From the NCBI GenBank assembly GCA_963805505.1, contig CAWDUP010000001.1, positions 124,001 to 188,000 of the forward strand: DNA of 64,000 nucleotides. Reading direction: 5' to 3'. Below, one piece after another: positions 17,351 through 25,779 of this stretch (its first letter is position 1; the number at the start of each line of letters is the position of its first letter). Under the pieces are notes generated by a model. It was not told where the DNA came from and did no database searches. It saw nothing but the letters and a program-made list of their open reading frames with translations. Origin of the DNA: JANPBY01 sp963805505 (lineage in GTDB: Bacteria; Actinomycetota; Actinomycetes; DATJPE01). The position numbers and the translations under genes are program-made.

Positions 17351-17356
17351 ACCCTA
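17351..17356 (-). promoter_or_regulatory. Predicted -10 box of the upstream Nudix gene (leaderless)
   Basis: Reads TAGGGT on the minus strand, 6 nt before the GTG start. Confidence 0.5.
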
Positions 17357-17484
17357 GCCCGCGACCGATCGACGCGCTTCACCCAGCAGAGGTGCCCCTT
17401 CAGGCGATGAAATGCCCGACTTGTGGCTTTTGCACACGCAGCCAAGGGCCGGCTGGTGGGTGAAGCGGGAAGTGGGGTGGGCGG

Positions 17485-18981
17485 TCAGCGCAGCGTGCGG
17501 CGACCGTGGATGGCGGTGACGAGCTTGACCACGAGGTCGAGGTCTCGGGGCTTGCGACGGAAGGTCGTCAGGGGGGTCGGAAGCGGGAAGCGCTGGCGCG
17601 TGATGGCCTTGGGGCGGGTGAACTCGCGAAGCCCGTCTGCTCCGTGGATCCGGCCGAAGCCGGAGGATCCGACACCGCCAAAGGGCAAGGAAGGGACGAA
17701 GGCGAACGCGGCCACGGCGTTGACCGAGGTCATCCCACTGCGCATCCGGCGCGCGAGCTCCATCCCGTGCTTCCTCGAGTAGACCGCACCGCCTAGGCCG
17801 TAGCCTGACGCGTTGACCCGCTCGACCGCCTCGTCGGCGTCCCGCACGGTGTTGACCACGAGGACCGGTCCGAAGGTTTCCTCGGTGACTGCGACCGAGT
17901 CCTCCGGAACATCGGTCAGCACGATCGGTGCCACGAAGCGTTCGCCGACCGCCGTCGCGTCACCGACTCGTGGGCGGCCGCCCCGAGCGATGGCATCCTT
18001 GACGTGCCCGCGGATGACACCAACCTGACGAGGCATGGTGATCGGACCGTACGAGGCTTCAGGGTCAGAACCGGCGCGTACGCCCTCCAGCTGCTTGGTC
18101 AGCTTGTCGAGGAAAGCGTCGCGGACCGACGCGACGACGTAGACCCGCTCGATGCCGATGCACGTCTGACCCGCGTTGGACATCCCGGCCCACGCGGCCC
18201 CTTCTGCTGCCGCGTCCAGATCGGCGTCGGCGTCGACGATCAGTGCGTCCTTGCCCCCGCACTCCATGAGGATCGGGGTCAGCGACTCGGCGCACGCAGC
18301 CATCACCAGCCGACCGGTGCGTTCGGAGCCGGTGAATGAGATCTTGTCGACGCCCGCGTGGGCGAGCGCTGAGCCGGTACGCCCGTCGCCGGTGACCAGC
18401 TGGAGCACCGGCTGCTCTGGGACGACCTCGCCGAACATCCGGACCAGGAAAGCTCCGATCCCAGGGGTGAATTCCGAGGGCTTGAAGATCACCGCGTTGC
18501 CTGCTGCAAGGGCGTAGGCGATCGACCCCATGGGGGTGAGCACCGGGTAGTTCCAGGGGCCGATGACGCCCACGATGCCAAGGGGCTGATATTCCAGCCA
18601 GGCCTGCTGATTGGCGGACACCAACGTCGGCCACACGGTGCGAGCCCGCAGCTCCTTGCGAGCGTGCCGTGCCGCCCAGTCGACGTGGTCGATCGCCGCA
18701 ACGATCTCCAGCGTGGCGTCTGCCACTGGCTTGCCGTTCTCCCGGTGCACGAGCTGGGCGAGCTCACGAATTCTTCTGGTCAGCACACCCTTCCAGGCCA
18801 GCAGCCGTTCCCGGCGGCCGTCGAATCCCTGGTCGGCCCACCACAAAGCAGCCAGTCGAGCCCGGTCTACAGCCTCTCCGACGCTGACCTCGTCGTCGAC
18901 CGGCCAGGTGGCAAGAACCTCGTCGGTCGCCGGGTCGAGGGAGTCGAAGGTCTCCAGCGCAGAAGGGTCGGCGACGGTCAC
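17485..18981 (-). CDS. Aldehyde dehydrogenase family protein (succinate-semialdehyde dehydrogenase-like)
   Basis: NAD(P)-dependent oxidation of an aldehyde to the acid. The 498 aa carry the ALDH signatures GPWNYPVLTP, KPSEFTPG, FTGSERTGR, the general base Glu240 (MECGGKDAL) and the nucleophile Cys274 (GQTCIGIERVYV). The C-terminal region LPFGGVGSSGFGRIHG is complete. The GTG at 18979-18981 was chosen because GAGGAG lies upstream and homology begins at LDPATDEVLATWP. It is divergent from the double-domain dehydrogenase with 124 bp between. The substrate is not evident; the pairing with the GMC oxidoreductase is inference. Confidence 0.88.
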   Translation of the reverse strand: MTVADPSALETFDSLDPATDEVLATWPVDDEVSVGEAVDRARLAALWWADQGFDGRRERLLAWKGVLTRRIRELAQLVHRENGKPVADATLEIVAAIDHVDWAARHARKELRARTVWPTLVSANQQAWLEYQPLGIVGVIGPWNYPVLTPMGSIAYALAAGNAVIFKPSEFTPGIGAFLVRMFGEVVPEQPVLQLVTGDGRTGSALAHAGVDKISFTGSERTGRLVMAACAESLTPILMECGGKDALIVDADADLDAAAEGAAWAGMSNAGQTCIGIERVYVVASVRDAFLDKLTKQLEGVRAGSDPEASYGPITMPRQVGVIRGHVKDAIARGGRPRVGDATAVGERFVAPIVLTDVPEDSVAVTEETFGPVLVVNTVRDADEAVERVNASGYGLGGAVYSRKHGMELARRMRSGMTSVNAVAAFAFVPSLPFGGVGSSGFGRIHGADGLREFTRPKAITRQRFPLPTPLTTFRRKPRDLDLVVKLVTAIHGRRTLR

Positions 18982-19105
18982 GGGGTCTCCTCGTCGAGTC
19001 TGACCCGCACGGACGTGAGCCTGCGCGGGGTCCGGGCGTACGGCTGCGCCCAGTCTGCGACACTTCAAGGCGTTCGTCACCATCCACGCGATGCCAGGGG
19101 AGCCC

Positions 19106-20884
19106 ATGTCGCGCACGTTTCACCGGGTCGGCGTGGTCGGCCTCGGCACCATGGGTGCCGGCATCGTCGAGGTGTTCGCCCGCAACGGCCTCGAGGTCGT
19201 GGGAGTTGAGATCGACCAGGATGCCGTTGAGCGGGGGAAAGGGCACCTGGACGCGTCCACAACCCGGGCGGTCAAGCGCGGAAAACTCACCGAAGACGAG
19301 CAGGCAGCGGTCTTCTCCCGGATCACCTTCACCACGTCCTTGGACGACCTGGCTGATGTAGAGCTGGTCGTCGAGGCGATCCCCGAGCATCTCGATCTCA
19401 AACAAGCGACATTCGCCACTCTCGACAAGATCATCGCTCCGGAAGCGATCCTCGCGACCAACACCAGCTCGCTGTCGGTGACTGAGATCTCGGTCGCGAC
19501 GACCCGGCCGGCACAGGTCGTGGGGATGCACTTCTTCAACCCTGCTCCGGTTCAGCGGCTGGTCGAGGTCATCCGTACGGTCGTCACGGATCAAAGTGTC
19601 ATCGACGACGTTCAGGACCTTGCCGCTCAACTGGGGAAGACGCCCGTCGTGGTCGGCGACAAGGCAGGCTTCATCGCCAACGCGCTGTTGTTCGGCTACC
19701 TCAATCACGCGGTCGCTCTTTATGAGTCGCGGTACGCCACGCGTGAGGACATCGATGCAGCGATGAAGCTCGGCTGCGGGCTCCCGATGGGGCCGCTCGC
19801 GCTGCTCGACCTGATCGGGCTGGACACGGCTTACGAGATCCTCGACACGATGTATCGCCAGTCGCGCGACCGATTGCACGCACCGGCGCCGATGCTCAAG
19901 CAGATGGTCACCGCCGGGCTGAAGGGTCGAAAGACGGGCCGCGGCTTCTACACCTATGAGACACCGGACAGTCCCGTGGTGGTGAGCGACGGAAGCACTC
20001 CTCATCCGTTGGAAGGCCCCGTTCCCGGGGCGCGCGAGGTGCGATCGGTTGGCGTCGTGGGCTCCGGCACCATGGCTGTCGGAATCATCGAGGTGCTCGC
20101 CAGGGCGGGCTTTGACGTCCTCTACGTAACACGTGGCGAAGAGAAGGTCCGAGCCGTCCGCTCCGCCGTGGAGAAGTCGCTGGCCAAGGGTGTGCTGCGC
20201 GACAAGCTGGACGAGGACGAACGAGACGCGGCTCTTGCGCTGATCCGCGGTTCGCACCGGCTGGGTGATCTGGGGTCCTGCGACCTGGTCATCGAAGCCG
20301 TCGTGGAGGAGCTCAGCGTCAAGACTGCCTTGTTCGAGACTCTCGATGAGCTCTGCAAACCCGGCGCAGTGCTCGCAACGACGACCTCGTCCTTGCCCGT
20401 CGTGGAGCTCGCTGCGGCCACCTCTCGGCCAGGGGACGTGGTCGGACTCCACTTCTTCAACCCAGCGCCGGTCATGAAGCTCATCGAGATCGTGCGGACC
20501 GTCTCGACGAGCGAGGAGACGGTCGCGACGGCGCGCGAGGTCTGTCGAATCCTCGACAAGCATGCGGTGCTCTGCGCGGACCGGGCCGGCTTCATCGTCA
20601 ACACGCTGCTCTTCCCCTACCTCAACGATGCGGTCAAGATGCTTGAGGACCACTACGCCACCGCAGATGACATCGACGCTGCGATGAAGGTGGGGTGCGG
20701 TTATCCGATGGGACCCTTCGAGCTGCTCGACGTCGTCGGCCTCGACGTCGCCCTGGCCATCGAGCGCACGCTCTACCGGGAGTTCCGTGAGCCGGGTTTC
20801 GCCCCGGCGCCGTTGCTCGAGCACCTGGTCACCGCCGGATATCTCGGGCGAAAGAGCGGCCGCGGCTTCCGCGACTACCACTAG
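19106..20884 (+). CDS. Double-domain 3-hydroxyacyl-CoA dehydrogenase
   Basis: A single 592-aa chain made of two complete 3-hydroxybutyryl-CoA dehydrogenase units in tandem (about residues 1-285 and 310-592). Each ends in the family's KxGRGF(Y/R) motif. Unit 1 has GLGTMGAG, TNTSSLSVTE, catalytic His in GMHFFNPAPV and GFIAN. Unit 2 has GSGTMAVG, TTTSSLPVVE, GLHFFNPAPV and GFIVN, so the last Gly of its NAD motif is Ala and one active-site-loop Asn is Thr. ATG 19106 follows GGGGAG; ATG 19091 is the alternative. It heads an operon of five closely spaced genes to 23.5 kb. Confidence 0.9.
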   Translation: MSRTFHRVGVVGLGTMGAGIVEVFARNGLEVVGVEIDQDAVERGKGHLDASTTRAVKRGKLTEDEQAAVFSRITFTTSLDDLADVELVVEAIPEHLDLKQATFATLDKIIAPEAILATNTSSLSVTEISVATTRPAQVVGMHFFNPAPVQRLVEVIRTVVTDQSVIDDVQDLAAQLGKTPVVVGDKAGFIANALLFGYLNHAVALYESRYATREDIDAAMKLGCGLPMGPLALLDLIGLDTAYEILDTMYRQSRDRLHAPAPMLKQMVTAGLKGRKTGRGFYTYETPDSPVVVSDGSTPHPLEGPVPGAREVRSVGVVGSGTMAVGIIEVLARAGFDVLYVTRGEEKVRAVRSAVEKSLAKGVLRDKLDEDERDAALALIRGSHRLGDLGSCDLVIEAVVEELSVKTALFETLDELCKPGAVLATTTSSLPVVELAAATSRPGDVVGLHFFNPAPVMKLIEIVRTVSTSEETVATAREVCRILDKHAVLCADRAGFIVNTLLFPYLNDAVKMLEDHYATADDIDAAMKVGCGYPMGPFELLDVVGLDVALAIERTLYREFREPGFAPAPLLEHLVTAGYLGRKSGRGFRDYH

Positions 20885-20897
20885 GGCGCTGGTCGCG

Positions 20898-21179
20898 ATG
20901 GCGCGGAAGAACTCCCGCAAGCCCCAAGACGTCGAGTCCGTGCGGCCGGTCGGTGGTCCGGAGGTCGTCGAAGAGCATCCCGACGGTGATTGGGTCGTGC
21001 GCCGGATTACTGGCTCGGCGTCGACCAAGGCTTATCGGTGCCCAGGCTGCGAGCAGGAGATTCGGCCAGCCACCCCTCACGTCGTGGCCTGGCCGGCAGA
21101 CGTGGGGAGCCTCGAGGACCGCAGGCATTGGCACACTCCGTGCTGGTCGGCACGGTCACGTCGGCGGCCGCGCCGATGA
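20898..21179 (+). CDS. Small conserved actinobacterial protein with Cys/His cluster
   Basis: A 93-aa basic protein. The centre reads AYRCPGCEQEIRPATPHVVAW and continues to RRHWHTPCWSARSRRR, so a CxxC pair plus a later His/Cys group could bind zinc. Similar short proteins, often called ATP/GTP-binding in databases without support, occur in many actinobacteria. The ATG at 20898 lies 13 nt after the dehydrogenase stop codon, and the next gene starts 13 nt after its own stop codon, so it belongs to the operon. Function unknown; a zinc-ribbon or RNA/DNA-binding role is only a guess. Confidence 0.75.
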   Translation: MARKNSRKPQDVESVRPVGGPEVVEEHPDGDWVVRRITGSASTKAYRCPGCEQEIRPATPHVVAWPADVGSLEDRRHWHTPCWSARSRRRPRR

Positions 21180-21192
21180 CTGAGGTGCCCGA

Positions 21193-21966
21193 GTGAGCCA
21201 CCTGCGCAAGCATCCTGCCGGCGGCGAGATCGACATCAAGGCGTCGACGGTGCTTCCTGCCCAGCGAGAGCGTCTGGTGCTGCGCACTGATGACGGACTG
21301 GATCTCGTCGGGGAGCTGGCCACCCCGAGCGACTCGGCCACCGCCGCGACGCTGGTCTGCCTGCACCCGCTACCTACCCACGGCGGGATGATGGACAGCC
21401 ACGTGCTTCGAAAGGCCTCGTGGCGACTTCCGGCGCTAGCCGGAGTCGCGGTTCTTCGCTTCAACACCAGGGGGACCTCGAGCCCGGCAGGCACCAGCGA
21501 CGGAGCCTTCGACCACGGTGACGGAGAGGGTCTGGATCTGCTTGCGGCCGTCACCGAGGCCAAGGCCCGAGGTTTGCCGAACCTGTGGCTGCTCGGCTGG
21601 TCGTTCGGCACCGACGTGGTCTTGCGGCACGGGCTGGTGGACGGAGTCGCCGGCGCGCTGCTGCTGTCACCGCCCCTGCGCTTCGCCACGGACGCTGACC
21701 TCGACGCCTGGTCGCTGGATGGGCGGCCCCTCGTCGCCCTCGTCCCAGAACACGACGACTACCTTCAGCCGGCCATGGCGCGCGAGCGCTTTGCGAGGGT
21801 GCCTCAGGCGGAGGTGGTGGGCGTCGAAGGGGCCAAGCACCTCTGGGTCGGAGAGCCGTACGTGCGGCGCGTGCTGGACGAGATCGTGGCACGGGTTGCC
21901 GGTCCCGACCTCGTTCCGCTTCCAAGCACCTGGCATGGTCCATACGAGACCTATTCGGAGCTGTGA
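21193..21966 (+). CDS. Alpha/beta hydrolase
   Basis: Predicted 257-aa serine hydrolase. The nucleophile elbow is GWSFGT, with an acid in PEHDDYLQP and the catalytic His in GAKHLWVG. The HPLPTHGG segment after strand 3 would form the oxyanion site. The sequence resembles the dienelactone-hydrolase-like group of small cytoplasmic esterases; no signal peptide is seen. GTG start 13 nt after the Cys/His protein. Substrate unknown; the operon context with acyl-CoA enzymes hints at an ester or thioester. Confidence 0.82.
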   Translation: MSHLRKHPAGGEIDIKASTVLPAQRERLVLRTDDGLDLVGELATPSDSATAATLVCLHPLPTHGGMMDSHVLRKASWRLPALAGVAVLRFNTRGTSSPAGTSDGAFDHGDGEGLDLLAAVTEAKARGLPNLWLLGWSFGTDVVLRHGLVDGVAGALLLSPPLRFATDADLDAWSLDGRPLVALVPEHDDYLQPAMARERFARVPQAEVVGVEGAKHLWVGEPYVRRVLDEIVARVAGPDLVPLPSTWHGPYETYSEL

Positions 21967-21981
21967 ACTCGAAGGAGCTAC

Positions 21982-22740
21982 ATGACGCTCGACCTCGTCG
22001 GCAAGACTGCCCTGATCACCGGAGCTTCTCGCGGCATCGGCCGGGCGATCGCGCTGGCCTACGCGCAGGCAGGTGCCGATGTTGCGCTGCTGGCGCGCGA
22101 CCAGACGCGACTCGAGGAGGTGGCGACCGAGGTGAGCGCCGTGGGGCGACGCGCGGTCGTGGTGCCGTGCGATGTCACCGATGAGGCCGCGGTGCAGACG
22201 GCGGTGGCGAGCGTCATCGAGGACCTCGGCCATCTTGACGTGGTCATGAACAACGCCGGCGGCAACAACTTCATGTCCCCGTTCGTGAGCATGCGGATGA
22301 GCGGTTTCGACAAGGTGCTGCGCCTCAACCTGCAGTCCACGGCCTACGTCTGCCAGGCGGCTGGTCCCCACCTCCTCGAACGCAAGGCAGGCAGCGTCAT
22401 CAATGTCGCATCGGTGGCTGGGGTGCGCGGAACACCGTTCATGGCGCACTACGGGGCAGCGAAGGCGGCCGTTCTCTCGCTGACCCGCTCGTTGGCGATG
22501 GAGTGGGCGTGGGCGGGTGTGCGCGTGAACGCCTTGCTGCCCGGATGGGTCGAGACCGACCTCACGCAGTTCGCCCGCAACGAGGACGGCCTCGAGGCCT
22601 CGTTGATCGGCGCCGTACCCATGCAGCGCTGGGCCACGGTCGAGGAGATCGCCGGTCCTGCAGTCTTCTTGGCCAGTGATGCGTCGGCGTTCATGACTGG
22701 CCAACAGCTGGTCATCGACGGTGGTCTGACAGCTGGCTGA
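21982..22740 (+). CDS. Short-chain dehydrogenase/reductase
   Basis: Classical SDR of 252 aa. It shows the cofactor motif TGASRGIGRA near residues 14-23, NNAG, the catalytic Ser (NVASVAG) and YxxxK (YGAAKAAV), and the C-terminal GxxLVIDGG typical of FabG-like enzymes. ATG with GAAGGAG upstream, 15 nt after the hydrolase stop codon. It probably reduces a 3-oxoacyl or similar ketone with NAD(P)H. In an operon with a 3-hydroxyacyl-CoA dehydrogenase it could be an alternative reductase for beta-ketoacyl intermediates, but the exact substrate cannot be read from the sequence. Confidence 0.88.
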   Translation: MTLDLVGKTALITGASRGIGRAIALAYAQAGADVALLARDQTRLEEVATEVSAVGRRAVVVPCDVTDEAAVQTAVASVIEDLGHLDVVMNNAGGNNFMSPFVSMRMSGFDKVLRLNLQSTAYVCQAAGPHLLERKAGSVINVASVAGVRGTPFMAHYGAAKAAVLSLTRSLAMEWAWAGVRVNALLPGWVETDLTQFARNEDGLEASLIGAVPMQRWATVEEIAGPAVFLASDASAFMTGQQLVIDGGLTAG

Positions 22741-22746
22741 GCGGCC

Positions 22747-23517
22747 GTGCGCGACACTGGGGTGGTGACCGGACAGACCCTCGTGCTGCTGCATGCCTTT
22801 CCCCTGTCGAGCGCGATGTATGCAGCTCAGCGCCGCGACCTGGCCGAGGTTGCGGATGTCGTCACCCCTGACCTGCGGGGTTTCGGCAATGCGGCGCTGG
22901 GCGTCGACGCTCCTGATCTCGATCGCCTGGCCGATGATGTCGCCGGAATACTCGACGAGCGATCCGTCCATCGAGCCGTGGTGGGGGGCACCTCGATGGG
23001 TGGTTACGTAGCGATGGCCTTTGCGAGACGCCATCCGGATCGGTTGTCCGGTCTCCTGCTCGCCAACACCAAAGCCGACCCCGACCCGCCCGAAGCAGCC
23101 GCCAACCGGCTGCGGATCGCCGACCAGGTCGAGCGTGACGACTCGGTCCAGGTGATCCACGACGAGGTCGAGCCCAAGCTCGTCGGGACGACGACTCGTG
23201 CATCACGTCCCGACGTCGTCGAGGAAGTGCGCGCACTCGTCTCCAGCGCAGACCCGAGGGCGGTGGCCTGGGCTCAGCGCGCAATGGCCCGCCGGCCGGA
23301 CTCGATGTCAACCCTGCGCGAGTGTCACGTACCCGCCTTGATCATCGTTGGCGACGAGGACGCGTTGATGCCTGCCAGTTCGGGGCCGGCTATGGCCGAC
23401 GCGCTGGTCAGCGCGCACGTGGTGCACCTGCGAGGGGCCGGTCACCTCGGCTGCCTGGAGTCCCCAGGCGCCTGGTCGGACGCCGCACGGGCCTTCCTGG
23501 ATCACTTGAACGACTAG
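22747..23517 (+). CDS. Alpha/beta-fold hydrolase
   Basis: A 256-aa hydrolase with an HAFPLSS oxyanion segment, nucleophile elbow GTSMGG, acid in VGDEDALMP and catalytic His in GAGHLGCLE. The fold resembles the lactonase/BphD-like branch rather than the upstream hydrolase, so the two are not recent duplicates. GTG start 6 nt after the SDR stop codon; an internal GTG 18 nt later (TGQTLVLLH) is possible. It is the last gene of the operon that starts at 19.1 kb and converges on an epimerase-like gene 18 bp away. Confidence 0.84.
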   Translation: MRDTGVVTGQTLVLLHAFPLSSAMYAAQRRDLAEVADVVTPDLRGFGNAALGVDAPDLDRLADDVAGILDERSVHRAVVGGTSMGGYVAMAFARRHPDRLSGLLLANTKADPDPPEAAANRLRIADQVERDDSVQVIHDEVEPKLVGTTTRASRPDVVEEVRALVSSADPRAVAWAQRAMARRPDSMSTLRECHVPALIIVGDEDALMPASSGPAMADALVSAHVVHLRGAGHLGCLESPGAWSDAARAFLDHLND

Positions 23518-23535
23518 CTCGCTTGCCGGCTCTGG

Positions 23536-24543
23536 TCAGGCTGAATCGTCATGCGCCGCAAGCGCGGCTGCCTCCCGAGCAGGGGACAGCCCGTACTGCG
23601 GCCCGTCCGGCCGGGGCGGTGGCTCACCCTCCTCCTTCATCCAGGCCCAGGTGTCGGCGACGGTTTCGAGAACTGGACGGCAGCGAAGACCCTCTCGCAG
23701 TGCGGCCTTGACGTTCCCGCTGTGCAATCCGGCGTAGTCCCCGGTCGGTGGCACCCAGATGGGCATCTCGGTCCAGGGCGCGATCCCTGCCGCTTCGATG
23801 CCTTCTGGTGGAACCCAGACCAGCTGCGCCGACGAAGCCGTCACCGATCGGACGGCGTCGAGCAGGCCGGCAGTGGTGGTCATCCCCGGCGGCCCCACGG
23901 CATTGAACGTGCCGTCCAGTCGGCGCTGGGCACCGGCGAGCATCCAGGCGGCAAGATCTCGAGCGTCGATGTATTGCAGGGGACGCTCGCGAGGGCCGGG
24001 AGCAAGCACCCGCCCACCGTCCGCGATATGGCGCAACCACCAGGGCAGTCGCCCGATGTCTTCGTACGGCCCCAGGATAAGTCCCGCTCGGGCGATCAAC
24101 GTCGGACTGAAGGTCTCCAAGACCGCGAGCTCGCACCCGCGCTTGGTGCGCGCATAGTCAAGGGCGTCCTCGTCCGCCGGGGACCCGTCAACGACCGGTG
24201 CCGACTCGTCGAGCCCGGGTCGGATCGGCCACTCATACACCGAGCGGCTGGAGACGTAGCCGTAGTGCCGCACCCGTCCGGCGAGGATCCGTGCGGTCGA
24301 GCGCACGAAGCACGGCGCGCCCGACCAGGTGTCGAGCACCGCGTCCCACTCGTCCTCGCCGAGAGCCTGACGGACCTGGTCGGGCTGCTTGCGGTCGGCC
24401 TGCAGCAGACGTACACCCTCGGGCCTCACTCCCGTCAACCCACGGTTCAGGACGCTGACGTCGTGACCCGCCGACAGCGCGGCCTCGACAATCGACCGTC
24501 CCACGAAGTGCGTACCACCGAGGACCAGGACGCGCATTGTCAT
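23536..24543 (-). CDS. NAD-dependent epimerase/reductase-like protein
   Basis: Extended SDR-like protein of 335 aa. The N-terminus MRVLVLGGTHFVGRS is the GxxxxxG-type cofactor motif of the atypical NDP-sugar epimerase/isoflavone-reductase-like group; later motifs include YVSSRSVY and a YARTKRG segment as the catalytic YxxxK. The start ATG (24541-24543) shares one base with the stop codon of the upstream permease; an ATG two codons later is also plausible. Such proteins are usually annotated as NAD-dependent epimerase; substrate unknown. Confidence 0.78.
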   Translation of the reverse strand: MTMRVLVLGGTHFVGRSIVEAALSAGHDVSVLNRGLTGVRPEGVRLLQADRKQPDQVRQALGEDEWDAVLDTWSGAPCFVRSTARILAGRVRHYGYVSSRSVYEWPIRPGLDESAPVVDGSPADEDALDYARTKRGCELAVLETFSPTLIARAGLILGPYEDIGRLPWWLRHIADGGRVLAPGPRERPLQYIDARDLAAWMLAGAQRRLDGTFNAVGPPGMTTTAGLLDAVRSVTASSAQLVWVPPEGIEAAGIAPWTEMPIWVPPTGDYAGLHSGNVKAALREGLRCRPVLETVADTWAWMKEEGEPPPRPDGPQYGLSPAREAAALAAHDDSA

Positions 24544-25739
24544 CAGAGTGTCTCCTGACGTGGAACGACCACTTCTTCGATGATCAGCTGGATGCCTGCC
24601 ACCACGGGTACGGCGATCACGGCGCCAACGAATCCGAGCAGACTGCCCCCGAGCAGCGCCCCGACGAGGGCTGCCGCCGGATGCACGTTGACCGCACGCT
24701 TCATGACGCGCGGGTAGAAGATGTAGTTCTCCACCTGCTGGTAGACGATGAAGAAGATCAAGGTCGCGATCCCCAGCCCGATGGACTGGGTCGCCGCGAT
24801 AGCCGACACGATGATCGAGCCTATCGTCGCGCCCACCATGGGAATGAGAGAGAAAACCGAGATCAACAGCGCCAAGGCCGAGGCGAAGTTGACGCCGGCG
24901 ATCCGCAGATAGGCGTAGGCACTGATTCCGGCCAGCGCCGAGATGGTCAGCTGCCCAGTGACGTATCCACCTGCACGCAACAAGATTGCATCGCTCAGCT
25001 CGCTGACCCGTGCCCGGCGAGAGGCCGGAGCAAGGCGGTAGGCCATGTCCTTCATCGGGTGAAAGGCGGCCAGGAAATAGAGCGTCAGGATCGTGATGGT
25101 GAGCAGCTGGAAGACCACGCCCGCGAGCAGCTGTGCGGCACCAAGCGCGCCGCTGACGATGTTGTCCGCCCGGCTGGTGAGCGCCTCACGCAGCTTGTCG
25201 ATGATCTGGTACTTCGCGTCCAAGTCCTGGATCGTCTGGTTCTGCTGCAACCGGTCGAAGGTTCCGGGCAGGTCGTTGATCAGCGACACCATCTGACTGA
25301 CCAGGGTGGGGACGATCAGAGCGACAAAACCCGCCAGCATCAGCACAAAACCGATGAACACGGTCGCTATCGCCCACCCGCGACGAAGGCCCCGGGCCTG
25401 GAATCGGGTGACTATCGGGTCGAGGCCGATCGCGAGGAAGACGGCGACCGTGATCGTGAGCAGGGGCCCGCTGACCTTGGCTGCCCCCTCGAACAGGGTG
25501 TAGGCAAGCAGAGCGCCCAGAGCGAAGAGGAAGCCCACGCGAAAGGGCGAGCTGACGGCGGCGTGCAGAACCCTGTTGTCCCGGAGCCCTGGCAATTCGG
25601 TGGCAGTTGGGTCAGGGACAGTTGGGTCAGCAATTGGTGGGTCAGCGACCGTTGAACCGGCGTCGGGCTCGACCTCTGCGGTCTGATCCTCCGGACCGAG
25701 GGCGGTGCCGTCGGCGGGGGGATCCGGCGAGTCAGTCAC
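24543..25739 (-). CDS. AI-2E/PerM family transporter
   Basis: Polytopic membrane protein of 398 aa. It has a Pro/Asp-rich cytoplasmic N-terminus of about 60 residues, then about eight helices with the family pattern LYFLAAFHPMK, GYVTGQLTISALAGISAYAYL and SLIPMVGATIGSIIV. Members are annotated as AI-2 exporters or PerM permeases, but most have no proven substrate. The GTG start has TACGCT 6 nt upstream and no ribosome site. The N-terminal tail is encoded by imperfect GGGTCAG repeats near 25610-25655. It is co-transcribed with the epimerase-like gene. Confidence 0.85.
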   Translation of the reverse strand: MTDSPDPPADGTALGPEDQTAEVEPDAGSTVADPPIADPTVPDPTATELPGLRDNRVLHAAVSSPFRVGFLFALGALLAYTLFEGAAKVSGPLLTITVAVFLAIGLDPIVTRFQARGLRRGWAIATVFIGFVLMLAGFVALIVPTLVSQMVSLINDLPGTFDRLQQNQTIQDLDAKYQIIDKLREALTSRADNIVSGALGAAQLLAGVVFQLLTITILTLYFLAAFHPMKDMAYRLAPASRRARVSELSDAILLRAGGYVTGQLTISALAGISAYAYLRIAGVNFASALALLISVFSLIPMVGATIGSIIVSAIAATQSIGLGIATLIFFIVYQQVENYIFYPRVMKRAVNVHPAAALVGALLGGSLLGFVGAVIAVPVVAGIQLIIEEVVVPRQETL

Positions 25740-25745
25740 GCTATG

Positions 25746-25751
25746 AGCGTA
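25746..25751 (-). promoter_or_regulatory. Predicted -10 box of the AI-2E-type transporter gene (leaderless)
   Basis: Reads TACGCT on the minus strand, 6 nt before the GTG start. No Shine-Dalgarno sequence is visible. Confidence 0.5.
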
Positions 25752-25779
25752 GGCGGCAGCGCGGCCCGAACTGAACTCA

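Noticed and set aside
18764..21028. A 754-codon open frame on the minus strand opposite the double dehydrogenase
   Set aside because: Shadow of a repeated-domain gene; it shows an internal repeat only because the sense gene does.
25610..25655. Tandem GGGTCAG DNA repeat
   Set aside because: It encodes the Asp/Pro-rich N-terminal tail of the AI-2E-type transporter; the repeats are imperfect and few, explained by protein composition.
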